Below the pieces are notes generated by a model. It was not told the DNA's origin, did not search any database, and saw nothing but the letters and a program-made list of their open reading frames with translations. From Magnolia sinica (lineage: Eukaryota > Streptophyta > Magnoliopsida > Magnoliales > Magnoliaceae), in NCBI RefSeq assembly GCF_029962835.1, contig NC_080575.1:58503493-58567492 (forward strand): DNA of 64,000 nucleotides, written 5' to 3'. The position numbers were made by a program, and so were the translations under genes. How positions within the stretch are numbered: position 1 is the first letter of the stretch; the number at the start of each line of letters is the position of its first letter. Below, piece by piece: positions 45,312-56,957 of this stretch.

Positions 45312-46747
45312 ATGGCCATTAATAGAGTGGAATGGCAGAACAGGACTCATGTAACCTGATCTCAATTGGTTGGGATAAGGCTTTTAGATGATGATGATGA
45401 TGATATATAACTAGCATACCATAAACCCCAGGAGTAGTAAATCGTAATGAAATGAAGGCGGCTTTCTCAGATTGAACTCTTTTTGCTGAGCAAGTTGAGA
45501 TGCTATGCTGTGATCGAAATAATAAAGCATGGTAATCATCATTGCTAGAATGAAAGCTCTGACTATGTAGAGTATGGGCACATCTAGCATTTCCTGCAAG
45601 TTCAAGTGCTTATCATCAGCTGCAATACACATAATAGGCAATTTCAATAATGAAAAACGGTTCCCAAGATATTCCCAATGAAGAAGCATTAGATCAAGCA
45701 GTTCAGTCAAAGATGAAATGACCCAATTTTAAACACATTCCTTGATGATTGTCCAGTTCTCATATGCACCTGGAGACCACGGATTCGGGCTGAAAAGCCA
45801 CCTCGGGATCTTGCTTGGAACACTGGATGAAGGTATATAAGAAACGGCAGTCCAGACTAGAACCATCAAGGGCACTCCATAGTCTACAATGAAGCCTCGC
45901 AGCCAACTTGTAAAAAAAATTTTATTTTTTTTTAAATCCCAAGTTCAAATTTGTAGGTAGAATATAAATGACAGTTTTAACCATTTAAGCTTGCTAAACA
46001 TGTGTTAATTACGAACATATCTCTTGTATATTATCAAGGGACTCCTTAAACGAATCTAGTAGCTATACTTACCAGCCCTGTATCGCCATGATTGTGCTTT
46101 TCAGCTTCTTAATGCTGTGATTAGAAGTCCAAATGACAGGAGCAAAGCAAACATCCCGCTCGGAAACCTCCATGAAGGTATGAATTCTATCGAATTTTGA
46201 TTTTCTCGTTGAGGTATGTGAACCTCATCCACAAGTCCCTATATAGCAGCCAATCCATGAATTAATGATAAGTTCGAATTGATGAAAAGAGTAACACCTT
46301 AAATCTCATATTAATGTATTGACACAAGATACATTTCAATAAGATAAGATTTTTCTAACATGTTCTAAATTTTGCTTAATTGAAAATCTCAAATGATGAA
46401 GGTGGAAAAGAACAGTAAAAACCTAACAAACCCATTTGATTTGTTTTAATGTTATTCTATTCAATTTTAACCACAAAAGGGTCTCCAACTAAGACAAGTG
46501 ATTTCCCTTGTTTTCCATTAATTTTTGAAGATCATGTTTTAGCTGAATTTGAAAGTTATCCAAATGCCATTAATGGTAAAAACTAGTCATCAATATATTC
46601 AAAAGAATTGGTTTATGGGTCTTCTTGAAATACATCATAATACATGAAGCCCGCCAAAATAGGCATTAAAATCCTTACTTTGATAGGCTGTTGCATGAAG
46701 AGCATCGCGATAAGCAGACCAAACAGTTAACCGGCCATACAGGTAAA

Positions 46748-46752
46748 CCTAT
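46748..46752. repeat. Candidate target duplication CCTAT of Tekay-2
   Basis: CCTAT directly precedes the TGTAAGCCCCG terminus. The partner lies outside the window. Confidence 0.4.
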
Positions 46753-48748
46753 TGTAAGCCCCGTATCCTAGACCGTACCGTTCCATAGGCTTCCGCGGTC
46801 TTTCCGGTCGAATTCCGGCAACCTTCGACCCTTAACCGGTATTTGCGTGCGACCTGGATTCTCATGCCGTCGACCCGAGTCGACTCAACCCAGGACTTAT
46901 ACCTTAGCGACCGCGTCATCGCCGCGGTTCCGATGCCGCGACTCGCGCGCTGATGCGATGCTCTGGTTGGGAGTTGTGGGCTAGCGTTCGGTGCGAGGAA
47001 ACGCCGCGCGTGCGAATTCTAAGGGAATCTCTACAAGGTGTCACATCAATCAATCAATCCCATCATGTCAAGTACACATCACCTTTCACCCTTTCCCAAG
47101 CAAACCCCAAAGTCAAAAAGTTCTTACACCACCCATACCCTTTCTTACAACTTTTGCCAAAAAAGTCAAAAATCTCTTACGCTCCCATCCCTCTCTCCCA
47201 TCCATCACTCCCTCTCTCTCTCTCCCTTACAAGTCTCTCTCATTTTCAAACTCTCCCATAAGCAAAATCCCATACGTATGAACCTCTCCAAGCTCTCCCA
47301 TGGTGAGAAAAATGCTCATATGTGGCCCACCTTTCCATCCCTAGATCTCTCATCTCAACCATCCATTTCACAACTTCCTCCATCAAAGAGAAGCACAAGG
47401 AGCTAAGGAAGCCAAGGGAGCAAGAAGATCAAGCGGTGGGTGTTTTGATAGGATAGTTTTTTATGCTTTTAAGATGGGCTAAGTGAGGCTAACCGATCAA
47501 TGGTTCGGATCTCACTTTGGACCCTAAGATGTGGCCGATGGCCCACTTGGATCATCATGATCATTCCATGATGGGGCCATTCTCCATGGACCCCATCATG
47601 ATGTTTATTTCTTTGCATGCTTAGGGTCATCTAGACCGTCTATTTTAGTGGAGAAGGGATCTCCACCGTTGGATTTCGATTTCATGGACCCACATGTGAT
47701 AGGACCCACTTGATGTATGATTTAGTGCAAGGGAGGGCCCATAGTGCCGGGGTCCCTCCATCACGCGGGTCTCACTCTCTATCCCTCTCTCTTTTATTTT
47801 ATTTTATTTTATTTTTGTGATGATAATGAGGTTATGTGGCCCACTTGAATGGACCCCACCATGAGGTAGGTATTTTATCCAAACCATTTATAAGTGGGGC
47901 CCACCTTATATGTGTAGTACCATGCCATCCATCACTTGGTGGCCCACCTAAGCAGGGCCCACCTCCAAGGAATATGGAAAGTCCAGCGTCCAGGGACGCT
48001 GGACGTTCGCTGGAAAGAAACACAAATATCAGCTTTTTCCCAAGCTTTGGGGTGGTCCACTCATGTAGGCCCCACCTTGATGCATGTATTCAATCCACGC
48101 CGTCCATTCCCTTCTTGACCCCATTTCAGGCGTTGAGCCAAAAGATGGGATCAATTAGACCTTCGGGCGGGCCATACCATACCAAATGGTGGTTTTCACC
48201 ATTGAAACCTCCCCTGATTTCCTATACGCCAAAATATGTCCGATATTGGACTTATTTTGCTCGTGCTGAGCCATGGAATGCCATTAGACGGTGTGGATTG
48301 TCAAAATATGGACCCCACCTGCAAAATCCTAAGAAAAACAGAAATAAAAAAAAATCATCAACACTGGCCGACGTATAGCCCAGCACGGCTGTAGCCGTGG
48401 GCCCCACCTTGATGTTTATATGTCATCCAATCCATTCATATGGTGGACCCTGAGGTCAGTGGACCACCCTCCAAATTTGAGGTCCATCCAAGACTCGGGT
48501 GGCCCACATCAAAGGAAACAGTGTGAATTGGACTCTACCCTTGGAACCCTTTCTGGGCCCACAGAAGTTTGGGATCAAGGTGAAATTTATTTTCACCCTT
48601 CATCTGGGCCCACGTGGCCTTATCAACGGGTTGGATGACATAGCAACATTATGGTGGGCCCCACATGGAGCCCACAAAAATGTATGTGTTCCATTTCCAC
48701 CGTCCGCCTGGACGGTGGAGCCCACTGTGATGCGTGCGTGTGTGTGTA

Positions 48749-48811
48749 TATATATATATAATATTATATTTCATATAATATTGTATGTATTATGTATATA
48801 TATATTATATA

Positions 48812-48842
<31 letters not shown>
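48749..48842. repeat. TA-rich tract in the Tekay-2 LTR
   Basis: TA dinucleotide runs follow a short TG run. The same tract occurs at 51213-51300 and 60087-60182 in Tekay-3. Confidence 0.85.
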
Positions 48843-49698
48843 TTACTAGTGTTGAGGCCCGTGATTGAGGCCCACCTTGATATATAGGTAAGGCCCACCT
48901 CAATTTGCTTGAGGCCCACTTTGATATATAGGTAAGGCCCACCTCAATTTGCTTGAGGCCCACTTTGATATATATGTAAGGCCCATGGGTCGAGGCCCAT
49001 TAAGATGTAATGGGGCCAATGGGTTGAGGCCCATTTGATGTACATATGGGGCCCAATTGGTGTGGCCCATTTGATACATATAAGGCCCATAAGATTAGGC
49101 CCATTTGATGCATTATAAGGCCCACGGGTCATGGTCCATTGCAATGCACATAGGGCCCATTGGTGCAGCCCAATGATGTGGCCCACTTGATGAATATAAG
49201 GCCCATATGATATGGCCCATTTGACATATTTAAGGCCCAATGGGATGTACCTAAGGTTCATTGCAATGTGCAGTCCCAACATGATTTATGTAATGATGTT
49301 TACGTCAGGGCTATGCCTTGGGAGCAATGGTAGTTTGACGTCCACATTGCAAGTATAGTGTGGTTAAATGTCTGCATTATGACTTTCCCTAAGGCCCATT
49401 GTTAGGCTCGTACGTCTGATGTGTAGGCCGTCTAGGCCCATCTTCGTTATGCACATCATCCATCCTATATAACATGTTTAGTTCCATGATTCATGATCAT
49501 ATGCATCATACGTATGCTTGATATGAGAAATGACTGATCATAGCATATGCCTTCGGGCAGATTGTTTAGGGGCTCCCGTACAGGGGATGTTGCCTTACAT
49601 GAGCGCACGATACGCGCAGGATTGCTGCATGACTGAATAGTTTGATTCATGCATTTGCATTATGTGATATGGTTACTGTATGCCCTAGCGACATTAGG

Positions 49699-49703
49699 GT
49701 CGT
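49699..49703. repeat. Target site duplication GTCGT (left of Tekay-3)
   Basis: GTCGT directly precedes TGTCACG at 49704 and recurs at 62286-62290 after the TTACA terminus. Confidence 0.92.
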
Positions 49704-52700
49704 TGTCACGCCCCAAACTCGGAAACCGGGCTCACAAAATTCCCGATCGCCGAATCCGGCGCGACAGCCTCCGTAGAACCCCATTCTCGGCTCCCAGCGC
49801 CCATTTGCCAGGTTCCGATCCTGGGATGCTAAAAGGAGGATTTTCAACATCAGTTTGATTCGTAATAAGCATAACCAAAGGCATAACCCACAAACAACAA
49901 CCAAAAACTCCATCACATTTCCACTATAATAAAAAACTTTACAAGTACAATGAGCATAAGGGAAATACAATGATGATAGACCAAAAGCTCCACAAAAGAT
50001 CAGCTACGCGCCCAAGCCTCAGCGCTGCTGCGATCCAACATCACCTGCACGCAACGGTCATGCATAAGCTTATAGAAAGCTTAGAGGGTGGTGAAAGTGT
50101 ATGATCAAGGTGGTAATGCAGCTATACAGTATCAGAGTAATGCGGAACAAGCTAATGAATGCCAAGAATACCATAGCCGTACCAAGGCCATGCGGTGCAA
50201 AGAATGATGTCGGCCATACCAAGGCCATGTAATGCGAAATGCAAGTCAAGCATACAAATCCTCGTCTAAGTTCACATGTCAATACGGCTCAAATCTGGAA
50301 TATCACCGGGGTCTAGTACATTCCAAGCCAGATTGCCACCCCATCGCGCGCAATAAGGTGAGTGGAAAAGACCTCACTATCCGCCTGCTAATATCGGTCT
50401 CGACTCGTCAATAGCGGACCCATTCCTCGAGCTAGTCAGACTCAGCCTAGCATTGCCCCCTACTCTCGGGCGGGTAAGGCCGCACCCCCTTCCAACCGAC
50501 CACGACACAGTGGAAAGCGCAACCGTCTGGTAATCGGTACTCAGCACTCACACTATCCAGTCATGCAGCAATCCTGCGTGTATCGTGCACTCATGTAGGG
50601 CAACACCCCTGTATGGGGCCCCTAGACAATCTGCCCGAAGGCATATGCTATGATCAGTCATTTCTCATATCAAGCATACGTATGATGCATATGATCATGA
50701 ATCATGGAACTAAACATATTATATAGGATGGATGATAATCATAACAAAGATGGGCTTAGACGACCTACACATCAGACACACGAGCCTAACAATGGGCCTT
50801 AGGGAAAGTCATAATGCGGACATTTAACCACACTATACCTGCAATGTGGACGTCAAACCACCATTGCTCCCAAGGCATAGCCCTGACGTAAACATCATTA
50901 CATAAATCATGTTGGGACTGCACATTGCAATGAACCTTAGGTACATCCCATTGGGCTTTAAATACATCAAATGGGCCAAATCACATGGGCCTTATATTCA
51001 TTAAGTGGGCCACATCAATGGGCCGCACCAATGGGCCTTATGTTCATTGCAATGGGCTATAACCCGTGGGCCTTAGAGTGCATCAAATGGGCCTACTCAC
51101 ATGGACCTTACACATACATCAAAGTGGGCCTCAATCATGGGCCACAAGCAACTGAGGTGGGCCTTACCTATATATCAAAGTGGGCCTCAATCATGGGCCT
51201 CAACATTAGTAAATATATATATATATATAATATAGTATATAATATACATATGCATAATACATATAATATTACATGAAATATAATATTATATATATATAAA
51301 CACACACACACACACGCACGCATCATAGTGGGCTCCACGCCATCATCACAGTGGGCCCACACAATCATCACAGTGGGCTCCACCGTCCAGGCGGACTGTG
51401 GAAATGGAACACATACATCTATGTGAGCTCCATGTGGGGCCCACCGTAATGTTTATAGTCCATCCAAACCGTTGATAAGGCCACGTGGGCCTAGATGAAG
51501 GGCGACAACAATTTTCACTCTGATCCAAAACTCCCGTGGACCCAAAAAGGGTTTCAAAGGTAGAGGCTCAATTCCACTCTTTCCTACGGTGTGGGCCGCC
51601 TGAGTCTTGGGTCAGGCTGATTTTTGGGGTGGGCCCACTTCAGAGGTTGGCCCACACTATGAACGGGTTAGATGACATATGAACATCAAGGTGGGGCCCA
51701 CGGCTACAGCCGTGGTGGCTGTACGTCCGCCCGCTGGGCGCTGGCGCGCAGGCAGGGCTGCTGCCTTCTGACACAGCAGCAGCAGCTGCTGTGTTGTTTT
51801 AATTTTTTTTTTGATTTTTTATTTTTCAATGGTTTTCGCAGGAGGGGTCCACATCTAGGCGATCCACTCCGTCCAATAGCCTTCCATAGCTCCTGACAAG
51901 CGGAACAAGCCCAATATTGGGCCTGTTTCGGCGTATAGATACAACAAGGAAAATTCAATGGTACACCCGTCGTTTGCCGTACCATGGCCTGCCTGAAAGT
52001 CTGATTGGTCCCATCTTTTGGCTTAACGCTTAAAATAAGCATGGGAAAGGAATGGACGGCATGGATTTAATACATACATCAAGGTGGGACCTACATAAGT
52101 GGACCACCCTCCTTGGCTTGGAAACAAGCTATTTGTGTTTTCCAAAAAAAAACGTCCAGCGTCCCTGGACGCTGGACTGTCTGCCGAACTAGGTGGGCCT
52201 CCTCATGTGGGCTACCACTGATGGATGGTGTGGTACAATACATGCACAGTGGGCCCCACTTGTAGGTGATTTGGATGGAACACATACCTTGTGGTGGGGT
52301 CCATTCAAGTGGGCCACACAACCTTCTTAACATCAAGCATAAAAAGAGGAATAGAGAGGGAGAGAGAGAGATAGAGGGTAAGATCCGCGTGATGGAGGGA
52401 CCCCGACACTATGGGCCCTCCCTTGCACTAAATCATACATCAAGTGGGTCCCCTTTACATGTGGGTCCATGGAATTGAAATCCAACGGTGGAGATCCCTT
52501 CTCCACTAAAATAGACGGTCTAGATGACCCTAAGCATGCAAGGAAATAAACATCATGATGGGGTCCATGGAGAATGGCCCCATCATGGAATGATCATGAT
52601 GATCCAAGTGGGCCATTGGCCACATCTTAGGGTCCAAAGTGAGATCCGAACCATTGATCGGTTGGCCTCACTTGGCCCATCTTAAAAGCATCAAAACTAT

Positions 52701-53435
52701 CCTATCAAAACACCCACCACTTGATCTTCTTGCTCCCTTGGCTTCCTTAGCTCCTTGTGCTTCTCTTTGATGGAGGAAGATGAAAAATGGATGGTTGAGA
52801 TGAGAGATCTAAGGATGGAAAGGTGGGACACACATGAGCATTTTTCTCACCATGGGAGGGCTTGGAGAGGTTCATACGTAGGAGATTTTTGTTGCTTGGA
52901 AAAGTTAAAAATGAGAGAGAGACTTGTAAGGGAGAGAGAGAGAGAGAGAGGGAGTGATGGGTGATGGAGTGATGGATGAGAGAGAGAGGGATGGGTGTGT
53001 AAGAGGCTTTTTGACTTTTTTGGCAAAAGTTGTAAGAAAGGGTATGGGTGGTGTAAGAACTTTTTGACTTTGGGGTTGCTTGGGAAAGGGTGAAAGGTGA
53101 TGTGTACTTGACATGATGGGATTGATGGGATTGATTGATTGATGTGACACCTCGTAGAGATTCTCTCGGGATTCGCACGCGCGGTGTTTCCTCGCACCGA
53201 ACGCTGGCCCACAACTCCCAACCAGAGCATCGCATCAGCGCGCGAGTCGCGGCATCGGAACTGTGGCGATGACGCGGTCGCTAAGGTACAAGCCCTGGGT
53301 TGAGTCGACTCAGGTTGACGGCACGAGAATCCAGGTCACGCGCAAATACCGATTAAGGGTCGAAGGTTGTCAGAATTCGACTGGGAAGACCGCGGAAGCC
53401 TGTGGAACGTTACGGTCTAAGATACGGGGCTTACA
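49704..53435 (-). repeat. 3' LTR of Tekay-3
   Basis: The LTR is 3732 bases, from TGTCACGCC to GGGGCTTACA. Relative to the 5' LTR it lacks about 200 bases (after 50548, where the 5' LTR has 59217-59421). It keeps about 30 bases near 51827-51850 that the other copy lacks. Confidence 0.93.
50971..51205 (-). repeat. TGGGCC array in the Tekay-3 3' LTR
   Basis: Twelve TGGGCC hexamers occur in about 235 bases, spaced irregularly at 10-30 bases. The same array occurs at 59845-60075 and, inverted, at 48860-49250. TGGGCC and GTGGGCCC resemble plant TCP-factor (site II) binding sites. Confidence 0.8.
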
Positions 53436-53448
53436 ACTCTCCCCTCCT
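53436..53448 (-). promoter_or_regulatory. Polypurine tract of Tekay-3
   Basis: The minus strand reads AGGAGGGGAGAGT and directly abuts the LTR start TGTAAGCCCCG. Confidence 0.85.
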
Positions 53449-53567
53449 AATAAAAGTTTCGTCCTCGAAATTTACACAATCATCGCAACTAGGCAGAACT
53501 CAAGAGGGAGAAGAAACATAACATCACTATATAAAATCAAAGATAACATACAACATACAACACATAA

Positions 53568-56453
53568 TCAATCATCAAAAAGATGGGGATAACGCTCTCG
53601 AATCTCAGCCTCGCGCTCCCAAGAAGCCTCCTCAACAGAATGGTGACCCCACTGAACCTTCACCAACGGAATGACCTTGGTCCGGAGGACCTGCTCCTTC
53701 CGATCAAGGATACGGACTGGTTGCTCAATATAGGAAGCGTCCTCACGAACCTCTAACGACTGCCAATCGATAACAGGAACGATGTCTGACCCACACTTCC
53801 TCAACATGGAGACATGAAAAACGTTGTGGACGCCAGACAACTGAGATGGCAAGGCAAGCCGATAGGCCACGGCGCCAATGCGCCCAGTGATCTCAAAAGG
53901 TCCTATGAATCTCGGGGCAAGCTTGCCCTTCGCTCCAAATCGAACTACGCCCTTCATGGGCGAGACCTTGAGATACACATGGTCCCCTACATCAAACTCC
54001 AAGGGACGACGCCGACGATCAGCAAAACTCTTCTGCCGGCTCTGAGCTGTGCGCATCCTCTGCCTGATGATATCAATAGCCTCTGACGTCTCCTGCACAA
54101 GCTCGGGACCTAAGAGACGACGCTCTCCAACCTCGGTCCAACAACTCGGTGATCTGCATGGTCTGCCATATAGTGCCTCAAAAGGAGCCATGCCGATGGT
54201 CGCCTGATAGCTGTTATTGTATGAGAACTCAGCCAATCGCAGATGCTCATCCCAGCTACCCCCGAAATCAATCGCGCAGGCCCGAAGCATATCCTCAAGG
54301 ATCTGGTTGACCCTCTCGGTCTGGCCATCGGTCTGCGGATGGTACGCGGTGCTGAGCTGTAAATCAGAACCCATCGCTCTCTAGAAGCTCCTCCAAAACT
54401 GAGATGTGAACCTCGGGTCTCGGTCAGAAATGATCGAGACTGGAACGCCATGCAGTCTCACAATATCCTCGATGAATAATCTCGCAAGCCGATCCAAAGG
54501 CCAAGTTGCACGTATCGTAATAAAATGTGCCGACTTCGTCAGATGATCCACAACAACCCAAATGGCGTCATGACTACGCTGAGTCCTCGGCAAGCCCATA
54601 ATGAAATCTGTCGACACGTGCTCCCACTTCCACATCGGGACACTCAACGGCTGCAATAGACCAGGGGGTCTCTGATGATCGGCCTTGACACGCTGGCACG
54701 TGTCACACTCGGCCACAAAGCTGGCGATCTGGCGCTTCATCCCCGCCCAAAAATACTGTCGCCTCATGTCATGGTACATCTTCGTCGAGCCAGGATGGAT
54801 AGAAAACCGCGATCGATGTGCCTCGGTCATAAGATCTCGACGTAGCTCAGGAATATCCGGGACACATAATCGGCCTCTGAAGCGAAGTCCACCATCTGTA
54901 CCAATCTGTCTGACTCTCAGATGCTGCCTCTGCTCGGTAATCCTGTAACGACTCGTCTACTGCCGAGCCTCGATCACCCTTGCGACAAGAGAGGGTTGAA
55001 TCGACAGGCTCGATAACTGCACAATAGAAGACTGCAAGCCAAACTCAAAGTCGTACTCTGCTATATCCTCGAGCATCCTCCACTCCTTAATCATCATATG
55101 CGCCACCAGGCCTCGTGGCTGACGGCTGAGGGCATCCGCCACCACGTTCGCCTTGCCCGGGTGGTACTGGAGATCGAAATCATAGTCCTTCAGGAGCTCC
55201 ATCCAGCGCCTCTGCCTCATGTTCAACTCATGTGAGAAGAGGAACTTCAAGCTCTAGTGGTCGAAAAGAACTCAAACCTAACCCCATAGAGATAGTGTCT
55301 CCACACTTTCAGTGCGAGACGACTGCGGCCAACTCTAAATCATGCGTGGGGTAGTTCGGCTCATGGACCTTGAGTGGCGAGACGGAAGACCTCAAAATGA
55401 CCCGTGCTGCATCAGGACAGCACCCAAACCAATATGCGAGGCATCAGTAAATACAAAAAATTCGTCACTCCCAGAGGGAAGAGTGAGGACAGGAGCGGAC
55501 ATCAGACGGTCCTTTAACTCCGTAAATGCTCGCTCGCAGGCGTCACTCCAAATAAACTCTGTGCCCTTCCGAGTCAACCTGGTCAACGGGGCTACAATAC
55601 GAGAGAAGCCCTCAATGAAACGCCAGTAGTAGCCCGCTAAACCAAGGAAACTACGGATCTCGGACGCAGTCGTGGGCTGGCCCCACTGACGCACTGCCTC
55701 AACCTTCGAGGGGTCCAATGCAACACCCTCCCTCGTCACCACGTGACCGAGGAACTTCACCTCCTCCTGCCAAAACTCGCACTTCTCCAGTTTCGCATAC
55801 AACTGGTGTGCGCGGAGGGTCTGCAACGTAACCTCCAAATGCTGCGCGTGCTCCTCACGAGTCCTCGAATAGATCAGAATGTCGTCGATGAAGACTACAA
55901 TAAACTGATCGAGATACAGACGGAAGACCTCGTTCATCAACTACATGAACACTGCTGGCGCATTGGTCAGTCCGAAGGACATGACCTGAAACTCGAAATG
56001 ACCATAACGCGTCCTGAATGTTGTCTTCGGAATGTCCTCCTCTCGGACCCGAATCTGATGATAACCGGAACGGAAGTCAATCTTCGAAAAGAACTGTGCA
56101 CCCTGCAGCTGATCAAACAAATCATCAATCCTCGGGAGCAGGTACTTGTTCTTGATCGTGACCTTGTTGAGCTCGTGGTAATCTACGCAGAGCCTCAACG
56201 AGCCATCCTTCTTCTTCACGAAGAGTACCGGCGCTCCCCACGGTGAATTGCTCAGACGGATAAAGCCCAACTCGCGCAACTCGTCTAACTACTTCTGCAG
56301 TTCCCGCAACTCCAACGGTGCCATACAATACGGGGCCTTCAAAATAGGCGCAGTATCCGGCACGATATCAATCTGAAACTCGGTAAGTCAGCGAGGCGGT
56401 AATCTCGGAATCTCCTGGAACACATCGAAAAAATCGCAAACCACAGGCAACTA
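53568..56453 (-). pseudogene. pol: Tekay-3 pol: RT, RNase H, integrase, chromodomain
   Basis: On the minus strand RT (about 56290 to 55500) has [17 protein letters not shown] and the active site [10 protein letters not shown] (about 55870-55900). RNase H follows ([15 protein letters not shown] at 55400-55450), with two compensating frameshifts at 55251-55391. The integrase has an HHCC zinc region (54690-54820) and the acidic triad STDFIMGLP (54605-54620), [12 protein letters not shown] (54385-54425) and HPQTDGQTERVNQ (54290-54335). The GPY/F region (about 53850-53960) and a chromodomain (53568-53735: YIEQPVRILDRKE, VQWGHHSVEEASWE) close it. In-frame stops are at 56451 (TAG), 56388 (TGA), 56289, 55941, 54957 and 54381 (all TAG). 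Lower case aside, every domain is recognisable and complete. Confidence 0.93.
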
Positions 56454-56957
56454 GTCGATGCTCATCGCTATGGGCTCCTCTATGGCACATGACATCAAAC
56501 AAGACAACAGCTCTCCTCTGAGCTTAGCAATGAACTGGAACTGCGGCAAGCCAGGTATACAAAACGTGACTGTCCTCGCGGAGCAATCCAATATGACGTG
56601 GTACTCAGCAAGCCAATCCATGCCCAAGATGACATCGAACTCAGACATCGGCAATGCAAACAGATCGGCAGGCAAAAAGATATCCCCAACCAGAACGGGG
56701 CAAGACGAGCAAAATCGGCCCAACACTGCAGTCTTCCCTAAGGGAGTTGATACTGTCAACCCCTCATGAGCAGACTCCAATGGCAAACCAGTCGATCGGC
56801 AAAAACTCTCGGCCACAAAAGAATGAGATGCACCAGAATCAAACAACACATGTGCAATGCATGCAGATACTGGAAGTATACCCTCAACGACTCCTCCAGA
56901 TGACTGAGGATCCTGCTGGGCCGCATAGAATCGAGCCTGTGCCGGCTGGGGAGGTGC
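56454..56957 (-). pseudogene. pol: Tekay-3 protease
   Basis: This stretch stays in the gag-pol frame. The active site LFDSGASHSFVAESF is at about 56805-56848, followed by FDVILGMDWLAEYHVILDCS (56590-56650), the typical Tekay/Del protease pattern. It lies between the TAG at 56958 and the TAG at 56451; apart from these it is open and keeps the catalytic Asp. Confidence 0.9.

Larger units (their letters stand above)
42228..46752 (+). mobile_element. CACTA-like DNA transposon, left end, with gene fragments
   Basis: The terminus CACTACCAGAAAAATGAGC at 42228 is typical of En/Spm (CACTA) elements. It is followed by a subterminal region with six or more copies of a GGCTACGGATTTAATCC-like unit (42250-42545), an ATTCATTCAATTACAATC-type tandem array (42574-42782) and then sequence with gene-like exons, including a BOR remnant. 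No transposase is recognised. The opposite end is not seen before Tekay-2 begins at 46753, so whether the BOR exons lie inside the transposon or in older host DNA beside it is unproven. Confidence 0.6.
44767..46752 (-). pseudogene. BOR: Borate exporter (BOR family) gene remnant, six exons
   Basis: Six minus-strand exons of a plant BOR-type borate efflux transporter (SLC4-like membrane protein) can be read in order: 46679-46752 (LFGLLIAMLFMQQPIK), 46073-46239 ([20 protein letters not shown]), 45741-45907 ([20 protein letters not shown]), 45420-45593 ([20 protein letters not shown]), 44965-45061 (GIPPANGVIPQSPM) and 44767-44865 (NASLGQLYGNMQEAY). They cover roughly the second third of the usual protein of about 700 residues. 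Damage includes stops in the first two exons (AG*LFG, RS*KA), an AA in place of AG before the third exon, GA in place of GT after it, a one-base insertion in the fifth, and no GT after the last. The first visible exon is split by Tekay-2 at 46753. The 3' third of the gene is not found. Confidence 0.88.
46753..49703 (+). repeat. 5' LTR of Tekay-2, first part
   Basis: Starts TGTAAGCCCCGTATC and is interrupted after AGGGTCGT. With 62291-63278 it gives an LTR of about 3.94 kb, in line with Tekay-3's 3917 bases. It includes hairpin-forming stretches (about 47980-48006, 48380-48397, 48703-48724), a TA-rich tract (48749-48842) and a tandem doubling of a GGCCCAC unit (48853-48990). Confidence 0.88.

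Noticed and set aside
48944..49282. ORFs rich in GPxxxKWA-type repeats (also 50971-51276 and 59844-60116)
   Set aside because: These translate the TGGGCC array of the LTR; the repeat is at the DNA level and frames are not shared.
52747..53235. Conserved 100-160-codon ORF near the start of all three Tekay LTR copies (also 46953-47261 and 61602-62100)
   Set aside because: The copies are recent relatives, the frame shifts between them after small indels, and the sequence is Ser/His/Pro-rich low complexity. No sign of protein-level conservation.
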